NCBI GenBank assembly: GCA_026421105.1
Contig: JAPKDI010000012.1
Coordinates: 1-14,038 of the forward strand
DNA length: 14,038 bases
Source: Alphaproteobacteria bacterium
GTDB lineage: Bacteria > Pseudomonadota > Alphaproteobacteria > SHVP01
Direction: 5' to 3'
Under the pieces are notes generated by a model, which was not told the DNA's origin, made no database searches, and was given only the letters and a program-made list of their open reading frames with translations. Made by a program: the position numbers and the translations under genes. Shown one piece after another: positions 6,464 through 13,138 of this stretch (the stretch's first letter is position 1; every line of letters starts with the position of its first letter).

Positions 6464-7779
6464 CCAAACGCCAAATCAACAGCGCGTTTCCCTTTGTCGA
6501 TGCGTTCGACACACTGCGTGCCGACTTGCCGGGTGCACCGCTCGATTGGCTGCAAGTCGCACGCCGCGACGCGCTTGCGCGCTTCCACGAAAAAGCCCTA
6601 CCCAATCGCCGCGTTGAAGCCTGGAAGTACACCGACCTTGGCGCACTTGCGAAAACGGACTTTGCTGCGCCCGATGGCCCGATCAGCGACGCGCTCACCG
6701 TGCGCATCCGCAAGACCGGCAATCCTGGCGCAGTCCGTCTCGTCATCGCCAACGGACGCGTTGATCCGGCACTTTCCGACACAGCCGGGTTGCCCGCCGG
6801 TGCGCATCTTCTGCCGATGAGTGCGGCGCTCGAGTCACACAGCGGTCTTCTCCAGGACCACATAAGTCGTATTGCCGCACTAGACGGTGACGGCCTGGTG
6901 GCCCTCAACGCCGCCTTCATGATGGATGGTTACGTCCTCATCGTGGATGACACCGTCAAAGTCGACCCTACCATTGAGGTGATCTTTGCCGGTGACGGCG
7001 GGCAAGGGCCTGTCGCGTTGCATCCGCGCAACGTCATCATCATGGGCTGCGATAGCGCCGCAACCATCATTGAGACACATCTCGGCGATGGTGTGTACTG
7101 GACCAACCCGCTGACCGATGTGGTGATAGGCGCAGGTGCCAGTTTGCGCCGCTACAAAGTGCAACAAGACGCAAATGAGGCGTTCCATCTTGCCCAGGAT
7201 CAGATCTCGCTCGCGACGGGTGGGCACTATCAGGGTTTCCTCGGCGCCTTCGGCGCCAGGCTCGCGCGTCAAACCGTTGCCACTTCCATCAACGGCGCGG
7301 AAGCCGCGTTCGATATTGCCGGCGCATATTTGCTGCGCGGCAGCCAGCACAACGACATCACCACCGTGGTCGATCACGTCGCCGCCGGTAGCACCAGCAA
7401 GCAGATCTTCAAAGGTGTGTTGGATGACGAATCGCGTGGCGTCTTCCAAGGCAAGGTGGCCGTTCACCGAGATGCACAAAAGACCAACGCCCATCAGCTC
7501 AACAACGCGTTGCTGTTATCCGACAAGGCCGAGATGGACGCTAAACCTGAGTTGAAAATCTATGCCGACGATGTGAAGTGTTCGCACGGCGCTACTGCGG
7601 GTGACCTCGATGAAAATGAGCTGTTCTATCTCCAGGCACGTGGTATTGGCGCAAGCGATGCGCGCCGCCTGTTAGTGTCGGCCTTTGTGAAGGCCGCGCT
7701 CAACGAGATCGACCGCGACGCTGACCGGTCTCGGTTCGAAGCGCTGGTCGATTTGTGGCTGGAACACGCCGATGCCTAG
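6460..7779 (+). CDS. sufD: Fe-S cluster assembly protein SufD
   Basis: 439 residues from the ATG at 6460, which shares ATGA with the sufC stop. Seen: the N-terminal helical domain with LPNRRVEAWKYTDL (family typical, about 47-60), a variable middle, then the beta-helix core and the conserved C-terminal segments VDHVAAGSTSKQIFKGVLD, GVFQGKVAVH and KCSHGATAGDLDENELFYLQ, with H376 in the position of the essential interface histidine. SufD is a SufB paralogue that heterodimerises with it; the new cluster is thought to build at the SufB-SufD interface and SufD is needed for iron entry. The N-terminal part is more divergent than the C-terminal part, as usual. The gene ends eight bases after the sufS ATG, so the two reading frames overlap. 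Confidence 0.95.
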   Translation: MTKRQINSAFPFVDAFDTLRADLPGAPLDWLQVARRDALARFHEKALPNRRVEAWKYTDLGALAKTDFAAPDGPISDALTVRIRKTGNPGAVRLVIANGRVDPALSDTAGLPAGAHLLPMSAALESHSGLLQDHISRIAALDGDGLVALNAAFMMDGYVLIVDDTVKVDPTIEVIFAGDGGQGPVALHPRNVIIMGCDSAATIIETHLGDGVYWTNPLTDVVIGAGASLRRYKVQQDANEAFHLAQDQISLATGGHYQGFLGAFGARLARQTVATSINGAEAAFDIAGAYLLRGSQHNDITTVVDHVAAGSTSKQIFKGVLDDESRGVFQGKVAVHRDAQKTNAHQLNNALLLSDKAEMDAKPELKIYADDVKCSHGATAGDLDENELFYLQARGIGASDARRLLVSAFVKAALNEIDRDADRSRFEALVDLWLEHADA

Positions 7780-9022
7780 CGCCGCCGCAAAGATCGACGC
7801 TCCCGTGTTCGACGTGGATCGCATCCGCGAGGACTTCCCTATTTTGGCGACCCAAGCGGACGGCAAGCCGCTCGTGTTTCTCGACAGCGCTGCCAGCTCG
7901 CAAAAGCCCCGCGCTGTGATCGATGCCGTGCGTCATTGTTATGAGGCCGAATACGCCAATATCCACCGCGGCGTCTATGCCCTCAGCGAAACCGCCACGC
8001 GCAACTACGAAGACGTGCGCGAGAATGTTCGCGCCCTGATCAACGCCAAGGAAACGCGCGAGATCATCTTCCTGCGCGGCGCCACCGAAGGCATCAATCT
8101 AGTGGCATCAAGTTGGGGCGGAGCCAACCTCAAGCCCGGCGACGAAATTCTTATCACCGCGCTCGAGCATCACTCCAACATCGTGCCGTGGCAGATGATT
8201 GCCGCGCAGACCGGCGCCGAAGTACGCGCGGTCCCCACCAATGAGTCGGGTGAGTTCCTCTTCGATCGGTTCGAGGAGATGCTCACCCCGCGCACCAAAA
8301 TCGTCGGTGTTACGCACGCCAGCAACGCTATCGGCACTGTCGTGCCCATCAAAGATGTCGTAGCCACCGCCCACGCGCGTGGTATTCCGGTGTTGGTCGA
8401 TGGTTGCCAAGGCGTCGTCCATCGCGGCATTGACGTGCAAGATGTCGATTGCGACTTCTACGTCTTCTCAGGCCACAAACTCTATGGTCCTACCGGCATC
8501 GGTGTGCTCTACGGCAAAGCGGACCTGTTGGACGCTATGCCGCCCTATCAAGGCGGCGGCGACATGATCGAAACCGTCAGCATAACCAAATCCACATACG
8601 CCCCGTTACCGTACAAGTTCGAAGCGGGCACCCCTAACATCGCGGGCACCGTTGGCTTGGGCGCAGCTATTGATTATGTCAGCGCCCTTGGCCATGACGC
8701 GATTCGCGCGCATGAAAATGACGTGCTTGGCTACGCGCTGGAATGCTTGCGCGGGCTTAACGATATTCAACTCGTCGGCACCGCGCCTGATCGTGCCAGC
8801 ATAGTCTCTTTTCTTGTCAATGATGTGCACCCGCATGATACCGGCACCATCCTTGATCAAGCGGGTATTGCCGTGCGTGTCGGCCACCACTGTGCGCAGC
8901 CCTTGATGGACCACTTTGATATAGCGGGCACTGTCCGCGCGTCCTTCGGTCTTTACAACACCCGCGCCGATGTTGATGCGCTCGTGGACGGACTCCACGA
9001 GGTAAGAAAGATTTTTGGATGA
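7772..9022 (+). CDS. sufS: Cysteine desulfurase SufS (type II)
   Basis: 416 residues from the ATG at 7772, overlapping sufD by 8 bp. PLP aminotransferase fold type I. Seen: LEHHSNIVPW (131-140, with the PLP-stacking His), THASNAIGT, the PLP-phosphate/pyridine aspartate D210 in LVDGCQG, the Schiff-base lysine K236 in FSGHKLYGPTG, GTPNIAG and the active-site cysteine C374 in RVGHHCAQPL. The short lobe around C374 is typical of type II (SufS/CsdA) enzymes, which need a sulfur-accepting partner. It converts L-cysteine to L-alanine plus a protein persulfide. The partner is most likely the SufU encoded next, since no sufE gene is present. Its stop overlaps sufU by ATGA. Confidence 0.97.
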   Translation: MPSAAAKIDAPVFDVDRIREDFPILATQADGKPLVFLDSAASSQKPRAVIDAVRHCYEAEYANIHRGVYALSETATRNYEDVRENVRALINAKETREIIFLRGATEGINLVASSWGGANLKPGDEILITALEHHSNIVPWQMIAAQTGAEVRAVPTNESGEFLFDRFEEMLTPRTKIVGVTHASNAIGTVVPIKDVVATAHARGIPVLVDGCQGVVHRGIDVQDVDCDFYVFSGHKLYGPTGIGVLYGKADLLDAMPPYQGGGDMIETVSITKSTYAPLPYKFEAGTPNIAGTVGLGAAIDYVSALGHDAIRAHENDVLGYALECLRGLNDIQLVGTAPDRASIVSFLVNDVHPHDTGTILDQAGIAVRVGHHCAQPLMDHFDIAGTVRASFGLYNTRADVDALVDGLHEVRKIFG

Positions 9023-9468
9023 ACGACCTACGGGACCTTTACCAAGAGATCATTCTTGATCACGGCAAGAGCCCTCGGAACTTCGGCAAGCCCGAATCTT
9101 TCTCCGCTGATGCCGATGGTTACAACCCGCTCTGCGGCGACAAAGTGCACGTCTACGCAACTGTGAAAGATGGTGTTGTCGAAGTCGTACATTTCGAAGG
9201 CCGCGGCTGCGCCATCTCGATGGCCTCGGCGTCGCTCATGACCGAAGTGCTAGTGGGAAAAACCGAAGAGCAGGCCAAGGCCCTGTTCAATAAATTCCAT
9301 GAACTGGTGACCACTGAACACGAACTCGTTGGAGATGACGATATTGATCGTCTCGTGGTGTTGGGCGGCGTGCGCCAGTATCCAAGCCGCGTGAAATGCG
9401 CCACGTTAGCGTGGCATACCTTCAACAACGCGATCACAGGCGCCGACGCGTCGGCGAAAACCGAATGA
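9019..9468 (+). CDS. sufU: SufU-type sulfur-relay / Fe-S assembly protein (NifU-like)
   Basis: 149 residues from the ATG at 9019 (ATGA overlap with sufS). Seen: LYQEIILDHGKSPRNFG (7-23), NPLCGD (C39, D41), GRGCAISMASASLM (C64) and YPSRVKCATLAWHTF (C127). These are the zinc ligands Cys/Asp/Cys/Cys of SufU. The distance from C64 to C127 (63 residues) is about 20 longer than in IscU, the insertion that marks SufU rather than IscU. In Firmicutes SufU binds zinc and takes persulfide from SufS by ligand swapping, replacing SufE. The same job is inferred here because this operon has no sufE. A scaffold role as in IscU is less likely, since the IscU-type histidine before the third Cys is replaced by Lys (VKC). 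Confidence 0.95.
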   Translation: MNDLRDLYQEIILDHGKSPRNFGKPESFSADADGYNPLCGDKVHVYATVKDGVVEVVHFEGRGCAISMASASLMTEVLVGKTEEQAKALFNKFHELVTTEHELVGDDDIDRLVVLGGVRQYPSRVKCATLAWHTFNNAITGADASAKTE

Positions 9469-9836
9469 CTAACACGATCCTGCAAGACGACCCTTACGAT
9501 CCAGCCCAATTCACCGGCAGCGTTAGCGCCGAAGAAGGGCCCTCGCAGGATGACATCGTGCGCGCCCTCAAAACCGTCTACGACCCGGAGATCCCGGTGG
9601 ATATCTACGAACTCGGTCTGATCTATGACGTCAAAATTGAAAACCGCCACGCTCAGATTACGATGACCCTCACCGCGCCGGGCTGCCCCGTCGCCGGCAC
9701 TATGCCGCGTTTGATTGAACTCGCCATGATGACGGTCGAAGGTGTCGACAACGCCGAAGCTGAACTCGTCTGGGATCCTCCGTGGGAACCCTCGCGCATG
9801 TCTGAAGGCGCCCGACTCGAATTAGGTATGGATTGA
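9465..9836 (+). CDS. sufT: SufT-like DUF59/MIP18 family Fe-S maturation protein
   Basis: 123 residues from the ATG at 9465, which overlaps the sufU stop (ATGA). The frame is open further upstream to 9396, but those codons lie within sufU. Seen: an acidic N-terminal extension (1-29), then the MIP18 core: VYDPEIPVDIYELGLIYDV (38-56), ITMTLTAPGCPVAGTMP (65-81, C74) and LVWDPPWEPSRMSEGARLELG (101-121). This is the SUF-associated DUF59 branch. SufT proteins help mature Fe-S enzymes, probably by delivering clusters to apo-proteins, and are related to eukaryotic CIA2. C74 is the conserved functional cysteine. Alternative: the PaaD-type protein of the same fold, but the operon context decides for SufT. 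Confidence 0.92.
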   Translation: MTNTILQDDPYDPAQFTGSVSAEEGPSQDDIVRALKTVYDPEIPVDIYELGLIYDVKIENRHAQITMTLTAPGCPVAGTMPRLIELAMMTVEGVDNAEAELVWDPPWEPSRMSEGARLELGMD

Positions 9837-9843
9837 GATTGCT

Positions 9844-10194
9844 ATGACAGATAAATCTGCCGTCCTGACCGTCACCGCCACCGCGGCCGTTCGCGTTAAG
9901 AAACTGCTCGCTACCCAAGGTGATGCCAAAGCCATTCGCGTTGGCGTCCGCCAAATGGGTTGCTCTGATATGAGCTACACAATGGATTTCGCGGAGGTTT
10001 ATGGTGATGATGATATTGTTGTCGAACGCGATGGTGCGTCTTTGATCGTTGACTTAGACGCTATTCCCTACATCGCGGGTAGCGAACTCGACTGGGTCGA
10101 AGAGAAGCTTGCCAGCCGTTTTGTGTTCCACAATCCGAACGTGGTCGGTGCCTGTGGCTGCGGCGAGTCCTTCAAAGTAGCTGACAAAGTTTAA
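9844..10194 (+). CDS. sufA: A-type Fe-S carrier SufA (HesB/IscA family)
   Basis: 116 residues from the ATG at 9844, 7 bp after sufT. Seen: the A-type fold with the first cluster ligand in VRQMGCSDMSY (C40) and the C-terminal CGCGESF motif (C104 and C106), plus FHNPNVVGACGCG, typical of the family. The first-Cys region reads GCSDMSY rather than the common GCSGYSY; C40 is kept. A-type carriers accept clusters from the scaffold and hand them to target enzymes; SufA is the last step of this operon. A 349-bp non-coding gap follows, so this is probably the last suf gene. No strong intrinsic terminator is visible downstream. Confidence 0.95.
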   Translation: MTDKSAVLTVTATAAVRVKKLLATQGDAKAIRVGVRQMGCSDMSYTMDFAEVYGDDDIVVERDGASLIVDLDAIPYIAGSELDWVEEKLASRFVFHNPNVVGACGCGESFKVADKV

Positions 10195-10424
10195 TCGTTC
10201 CGGGAGTTCCGACTAACCTTTTCGTCGCCCTCGTAAGGTGTGTGGGGGGGGGTGGTCAGTGCTTAGAAGTAAGATGAATCGTGAGAGTGATCAGAACTCT
10301 TTAACGTTAGCATCTTGGGCGGTTTTATTTTGGCGGCGGAAGACTGTCCCGCAACCCCCGGTCGACCGTGGTGACCAATTTACGTTTACCAGAAGCTTTT
10401 TTCACACCCAAAAGCCATTTATGT

Positions 10425-10457
10425 GCATATACCACAAGATCTTTGTGTGAGATATGC
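10425..10457. promoter_or_regulatory. Interrupted dyad upstream of the rhodanese operon
   Basis: Left arm GCATAT (10425-10430) plus CACAA (10433-10437); right arm TTGTG (10443-10447) plus ATATGC (10452-10457). Each pair is a perfect reverse complement, so the region forms a broken 33-bp dyad centred near 10440. Its right arm shares bases with the next dyad (10449-10467). It may be an operator or part of an RNA hairpin. Confidence 0.4.
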
Positions 10458-10467
10458 CAAATATCTC
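10449..10467. promoter_or_regulatory. Perfect dyad GAGATAT-N5-ATATCTC, likely operator
   Basis: GAGATAT (10449-10455), GCCAA, ATATCTC (10461-10467): a perfect 7-bp inverted repeat. It lies about 75 bp upstream of the rhodanese start and just before AT-rich candidate -10 sequences (TATTAA at 10468-10473). Size and symmetry fit a dimeric repressor or activator. No regulator gene lies nearby, so the protein is unknown. Confidence 0.5.
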
Positions 10468-10506
10468 TATTAATCCGTAAATACTTTCTTTAATCATGCT
10501 TCAACA

Positions 10507-10522
10507 GCTCCGCCTCAGGAGC
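10507..10522 (+). promoter_or_regulatory. Small leader hairpin before the rhodanese ribosome site
   Basis: GCTCC (10507-10511), loop GCCTCA, GGAGC (10518-10522). The stem ends 8 nt before AGGAGA (10531-10536), the strong Shine-Dalgarno of the rhodanese gene. It is not followed by a T run, so it is not a terminator. The GGAGC arm could act as a decoy or structural element for ribosome access. Confidence 0.35.
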
Positions 10523-10543
10523 CAAATTGAAGGAGAATGACCA

Positions 10544-11488
10544 ATGGGTATTCTGTCAAAAGCCGTTGTGGGCACTATTTTGCTGGTGTTTCCGTTGCTC
10601 CCAGCTGCCGCGTCGGTTGAAGGTTTCGGCCCACTAGTCTCAGCCGAAGAGCTGGCCACCGTCCAGTCAACAATCAATCCGCTAATCCTGGATATCCGGG
10701 GAGACACAGTTGAGGATGGACGCATCCCGAACGCTATTAGCGCACGGTACGCAGACTTCCGGGGGCCAAAAGAAAATCCTGGACAACTGCTGACTGAAGA
10801 GGCGTTAACAAAGCTCATCCGCCGTTTAGGTATTGAAGCTACCCGACCGACTGTCATTGTCTATCAAGGTAAAAACGAATCAGATTTTGGGGCAGCCGCA
10901 CGTGTTTACTGGACCTTGAAGTCTGCTGGGGTCAGTAAACTGGCAATTTTGAACGGCGGTATGAACGCTTGGACGGAGGGCGATGCCCGCCCGGTTATTG
11001 AAAGAGCGCTATTACCAACCCCAAGTACCTTTAGCGTCAAATTTAGCAGCGCGTGGCTGGCTACGCGCGAAGAGGTGCTTAAAATCGTCGAGAGCGATAG
11101 TGCTGTTCGACTAATCGATGCGCGTCCTGAGTCGTTCTACAACGGCGAAAAGGCGCACCCTGCGGCTGCGAGACCTGGTACCCTGCCACAGTCCGAGTAT
11201 TTCACGCACTCAGGCTGGTTTTCCGGCGGTCCAGCGATCATTGATTCGAAGACTGCCCAGCGCCTTGCTACCAAGAGCGGTTTCAAGAAGGGTGATACAC
11301 TCGTTTCTTTCTGCAACACCGGCCATTGGGCGGCTACGAACTGGTTTGCACTCAGTGAACTTGCGGGCATCGAGAACGTTAAGCTCTATCCAGAGTCTCT
11401 CGTAGGTTGGTCTAATGCAGGCTTGCCCATGGCGAATACTCCAGGACTGATCGAGACCCTCGTGAAAAAGGTCAAGAAGTCCCTATAG
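10544..11488 (+). CDS. Periplasmic tandem-domain rhodanese (thiosulfate/sulfane sulfurtransferase)
   Basis: 314 residues from the ATG at 10544, with AGGAGA (10531-10536) seven bases upstream, the best ribosome site in the window. Seen: a signal peptide (hydrophobic 8-20, cut probably after LPAAA, about residue 23), then two rhodanese domains. Domain 1 (about 30-155) has LILDIRGD, a DGRIPNAISARY linker and LNGGMNAWTEG, but no cysteine in its active-site loop (YQGKNESD, Q108), so it is probably inactive. Domain 2 (about 170-300) has LIDARPESFY, the catalytic loop CNTGHWA (C257) and LYPESLVGWSNAGLP. Tandem rhodaneses with one dead and one active domain are the usual SseA/TST design. Export to the periplasm and the YeeE-type transporter gene 30 bp downstream suggest it transfers or releases sulfane sulfur outside the inner membrane. 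The actual donor and acceptor are unknown. Confidence 0.88.
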   Translation: MGILSKAVVGTILLVFPLLPAAASVEGFGPLVSAEELATVQSTINPLILDIRGDTVEDGRIPNAISARYADFRGPKENPGQLLTEEALTKLIRRLGIEATRPTVIVYQGKNESDFGAAARVYWTLKSAGVSKLAILNGGMNAWTEGDARPVIERALLPTPSTFSVKFSSAWLATREEVLKIVESDSAVRLIDARPESFYNGEKAHPAAARPGTLPQSEYFTHSGWFSGGPAIIDSKTAQRLATKSGFKKGDTLVSFCNTGHWAATNWFALSELAGIENVKLYPESLVGWSNAGLPMANTPGLIETLVKKVKKSL

Positions 11489-11505
11489 GATTCTCAACTT
11501 CATGC

Positions 11506-11512
11506 GGAAGGG
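11506..11512 (+). promoter_or_regulatory. Ribosome site that fixes the GTG start of the YeeE-type gene
   Basis: GGAAGGG ends 6 bases before GTG 11519 in the 30-bp gap after the rhodanese stop. In-frame ATG codons at 11561 and 11573 lack a comparable site. Confidence 0.55.
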
Positions 11513-11518
11513 TAAATA

Positions 11519-12661
11519 GTGCTGCGAACTTCCTCCCCTGTTGGCGTTAGTTCAAGCACTATGCCCTCCCGCATGGCGCTCACCATTTTTTTGTGCGCTG
11601 CCGTTGCTGCGACAGCGCTTTTTGTCGGAGCACGCTACGGCGCTCTGCTGCTTGTGGGCCTTGGGCTGGGGCTGACGCTCGAAGGACTACGTTTTGGATT
11701 TGCCGGCCCTTGGCGGGCGTTCATCCTCAGACGTGAACCGGCGGGTATTGCTGCTCAGCTTGTGGCAATCGCTTTAGTGGCGCTCGTCGCCTTTCCGCTT
11801 CTGGCGGCCCGTCCGGACGAACTCATTGGGGCACATGCACCCATCGGAATTGCCATGTTGGGCGGAGCCTTTGTCTTTGGTGTCTGTATGCAGCTCGTTA
11901 TTGGTTGCGGCTCTGGCACGCTGGTAAACGCCGGTAGCGGAAACGCCATAGCTTTGGTTGCCCTCCCATTTTTCGTAATTGGCAGTTTCGCTGGTGCCTA
12001 CCATCTTGATTGGTGGATCGACCTTGGAACGGCGCCAACCTTAACTCTTCAGACTTTCTTCGGCCCGCTCGGTGGACTAGTGGCAACACTGATCGGGCTC
12101 GCTGTGGTAGCCGTAATTGCTCTTAGCTGGGCATCACCAGAGAACCGCCGTATCCCTAGGAGGCTTTGGATTGCTGCCGCCGTTGTCGCTGGGCTCGCGA
12201 TTCTTAACCTTGTCATTTCCGGCCAACCGTGGGGTGTCGTTTACGGGCTCGGGCTCTGGGCAGCAAAGGGAGCTCAGTTCTTTGGAGCGGATCTGTCAGG
12301 TTCTTTATTTTGGTCAGCGTCCGGCAATGTTGAGCGCCTCCAGCAATCGATCCTGACCGACGTTACCTCCCTTACCAACATCGGCATTATCCTTGGTGCC
12401 TTCGCTGTGGCCTCCTGGCGCGGTGGTCTTAGCGCTGACCGAAAACGTCTTCCGCTCAACGGATGGATGGTGGTGGCGCTCGCCGGTTTATTGATGGGGT
12501 ATTCTGCGCGACTTGCGTTCGGCTGTAATGTCGGCGCTTTTTTCAGTGGCATTTCTACTGGTAGTTTGCACGGTTGGGCTTGGTTCGCCGCCGCTTTCGT
12601 AGGCTCGGTGCTGGGGGTGCGTCTCAGGTCTAGACTGGGTCTGGATGAAAGCTCACGATGA
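11519..12661 (+). CDS. YeeE/YedE family (TsuA-like) sulfur-compound transporter
   Basis: 380 residues from GTG 11519, chosen for the GGAAGGG site before it. Strongly hydrophobic, with about nine or ten membrane segments in two repeats. Seen: FGFAGPWRAF (59-68), the first-repeat signature around CMQLVIGCGSGTLVNAGSGN (123-142, with C123 and C130) and the second-repeat match SARLAFGCNVGAFFSGI (329-345, C336) followed by TGSLHGWAWF. These Cys-Gly loops mark the YeeE/YedE family, whose studied member TsuA imports thiosulfate by passing it along conserved cysteines. Between C130 and C336 there is no cysteine at all, so the middle cysteine described for TsuA seems absent. Pairing with a periplasmic rhodanese suggests thiosulfate or another sulfur species as cargo; the substrate is inferred. 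The stop overlaps a small gene by ATGA. Confidence 0.88.
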   Translation: MLRTSSPVGVSSSTMPSRMALTIFLCAAVAATALFVGARYGALLLVGLGLGLTLEGLRFGFAGPWRAFILRREPAGIAAQLVAIALVALVAFPLLAARPDELIGAHAPIGIAMLGGAFVFGVCMQLVIGCGSGTLVNAGSGNAIALVALPFFVIGSFAGAYHLDWWIDLGTAPTLTLQTFFGPLGGLVATLIGLAVVAVIALSWASPENRRIPRRLWIAAAVVAGLAILNLVISGQPWGVVYGLGLWAAKGAQFFGADLSGSLFWSASGNVERLQQSILTDVTSLTNIGIILGAFAVASWRGGLSADRKRLPLNGWMVVALAGLLMGYSARLAFGCNVGAFFSGISTGSLHGWAWFAAAFVGSVLGVRLRSRLGLDESSR

Positions 12662-12831
12662 GATCTCGGAAGTCCGTCGCCGTGGCTACTCTGGGTTTTC
12701 TTGCTTTGGTTCTTGCTCTCGACTTCAGTGTGAGTACGACGCCCAACCCCTATTTACAGCCATCCCTTATTGCACTGGGCAGCGGTCAAGCTGCGAGCGG
12801 TGCGCTTTGTACAACTGCGCCACCCGGCTAA
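12658..12831 (+). CDS. Small single-span membrane or secreted protein, 57 residues, unknown function
   Basis: I do not recognise this protein. The ATG at 12658 overlaps the stop of the YeeE-type gene by ATGA, the same coupling seen throughout this window, and the frame runs 57 codons to TAA at 12829-12831. Seen: a basic start (MRSRK), one hydrophobic segment (about 7-22, VAVATLGFLALVLAL), then a short polar tail with NPYLQPSLIALGSGQAASG and a single cysteine (C51) near the C-terminus. This is the layout of a signal-anchored or exported small protein with the tail outside. The GSGQAASGALC tail resembles small hypothetical proteins I have seen in proteobacteria, but I cannot name a family. Position and the single cysteine suggest a partner of the rhodanese/transporter pair. 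Chance is possible for so short a frame, but the start overlap and clean N-terminal architecture favour a real gene. Confidence 0.6.
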   Translation: MRSRKSVAVATLGFLALVLALDFSVSTTPNPYLQPSLIALGSGQAASGALCTTAPPG

Positions 12832-13001
12832 ACTGCGACGGATCACTGAAATGATGGATGTTGCGTTCACAGTGCTTTCGTGAGTCCCTACTGGAATAAT
12901 CGTCCGATGGGCCGACCGCAGATTTGGGTACGAGTAAATTGATTAGTGGCTTTCAATATGCGGCATCTACGAAACGCATATCCTGGGAAGGTGCTGCCAG
13001 C

Positions 13002-13044
13002 CTGTCCGAAGGGCTGCCGTCGTAAAGCTTGCGCCATCGGACAG
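13002..13044. repeat. Inverted repeat CTGTCCGA ... TCGGACAG
   Basis: CTGTCCGA (13002-13009) and TCGGACAG (13037-13044) are perfect reverse complements 27 bp apart. The interior also pairs partly (GGC near 13011 with GCC near 13033). It lies beside the GTCATCCTGAGCC motif and may belong to the same intergenic element. No T run follows, so it is not a normal terminator. Confidence 0.45.
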
Positions 13045-13064
13045 AAGATGATCGAAAGACCCAT

Positions 13065-13077
13065 GTCATCCTGAGCC
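13065..13077. repeat. Interspersed motif GTCATCCTGAGCC, copy 1
   Basis: Identical 13-mer to 13856-13868. The two copies are in the same orientation and flank the histidine phosphatase gene. GTCATCCTGAG is the core of an intergenic repeat seen in many bacterial genomes (known to me from general experience). Confidence 0.5.
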
Positions 13078-13138
13078 TGACGGGTGGCGCCCATCGCGCT
13101 ACCATCCGTGACGAAGTACAAACAACAACGAGCACCTG

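Larger units (their letters stand above)
10195..10543. other. Non-coding gap between sufA and the rhodanese gene
   Basis: 349 bp with no convincing gene. The first part holds a run of nine G (10244-10252) and a 10-bp palindrome CGGTCGACCG (10359-10368). The right half is visibly more AT-rich and holds nested dyads (10425-10467), a small hairpin (10507-10522) and a strong ribosome site. It probably contains the end of the suf transcript and the promoter and leader of the next unit. Confidence 0.6.
12832..13138. other. Non-coding gap before the histidine phosphatase gene
   Basis: 307 bp without a convincing gene on either strand. It holds an 8-bp inverted repeat (13002-13044) and the first copy of GTCATCCTGAGCC (13065-13077). 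Frames on the minus strand look like the translations of interspersed repeats often mis-called as genes. The ribosome site before 13139 is weak. Confidence 0.6.

Noticed and set aside
6880..7494. 204-codon open frame opposite sufD, minus strand
   Set aside because: Shadow frame caused by the codon bias of sufD; not like any protein I know.
9396..9464. Upstream extension of the sufT frame
   Set aside because: Those codons lie inside sufU; the ATGA-coupled start at 9465 matches the operon pattern.
10359..10368. Palindrome CGGTCGACCG
   Set aside because: Ten-base perfect palindrome without loop or promoter context; could be chance in GC-rich DNA.
10238..10450. 70-codon open frame after sufA, plus strand
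   Set aside because: It has no recognisable domain, no ribosome site, a G9 tract near its start, and it runs through the dyad region; chance frame.
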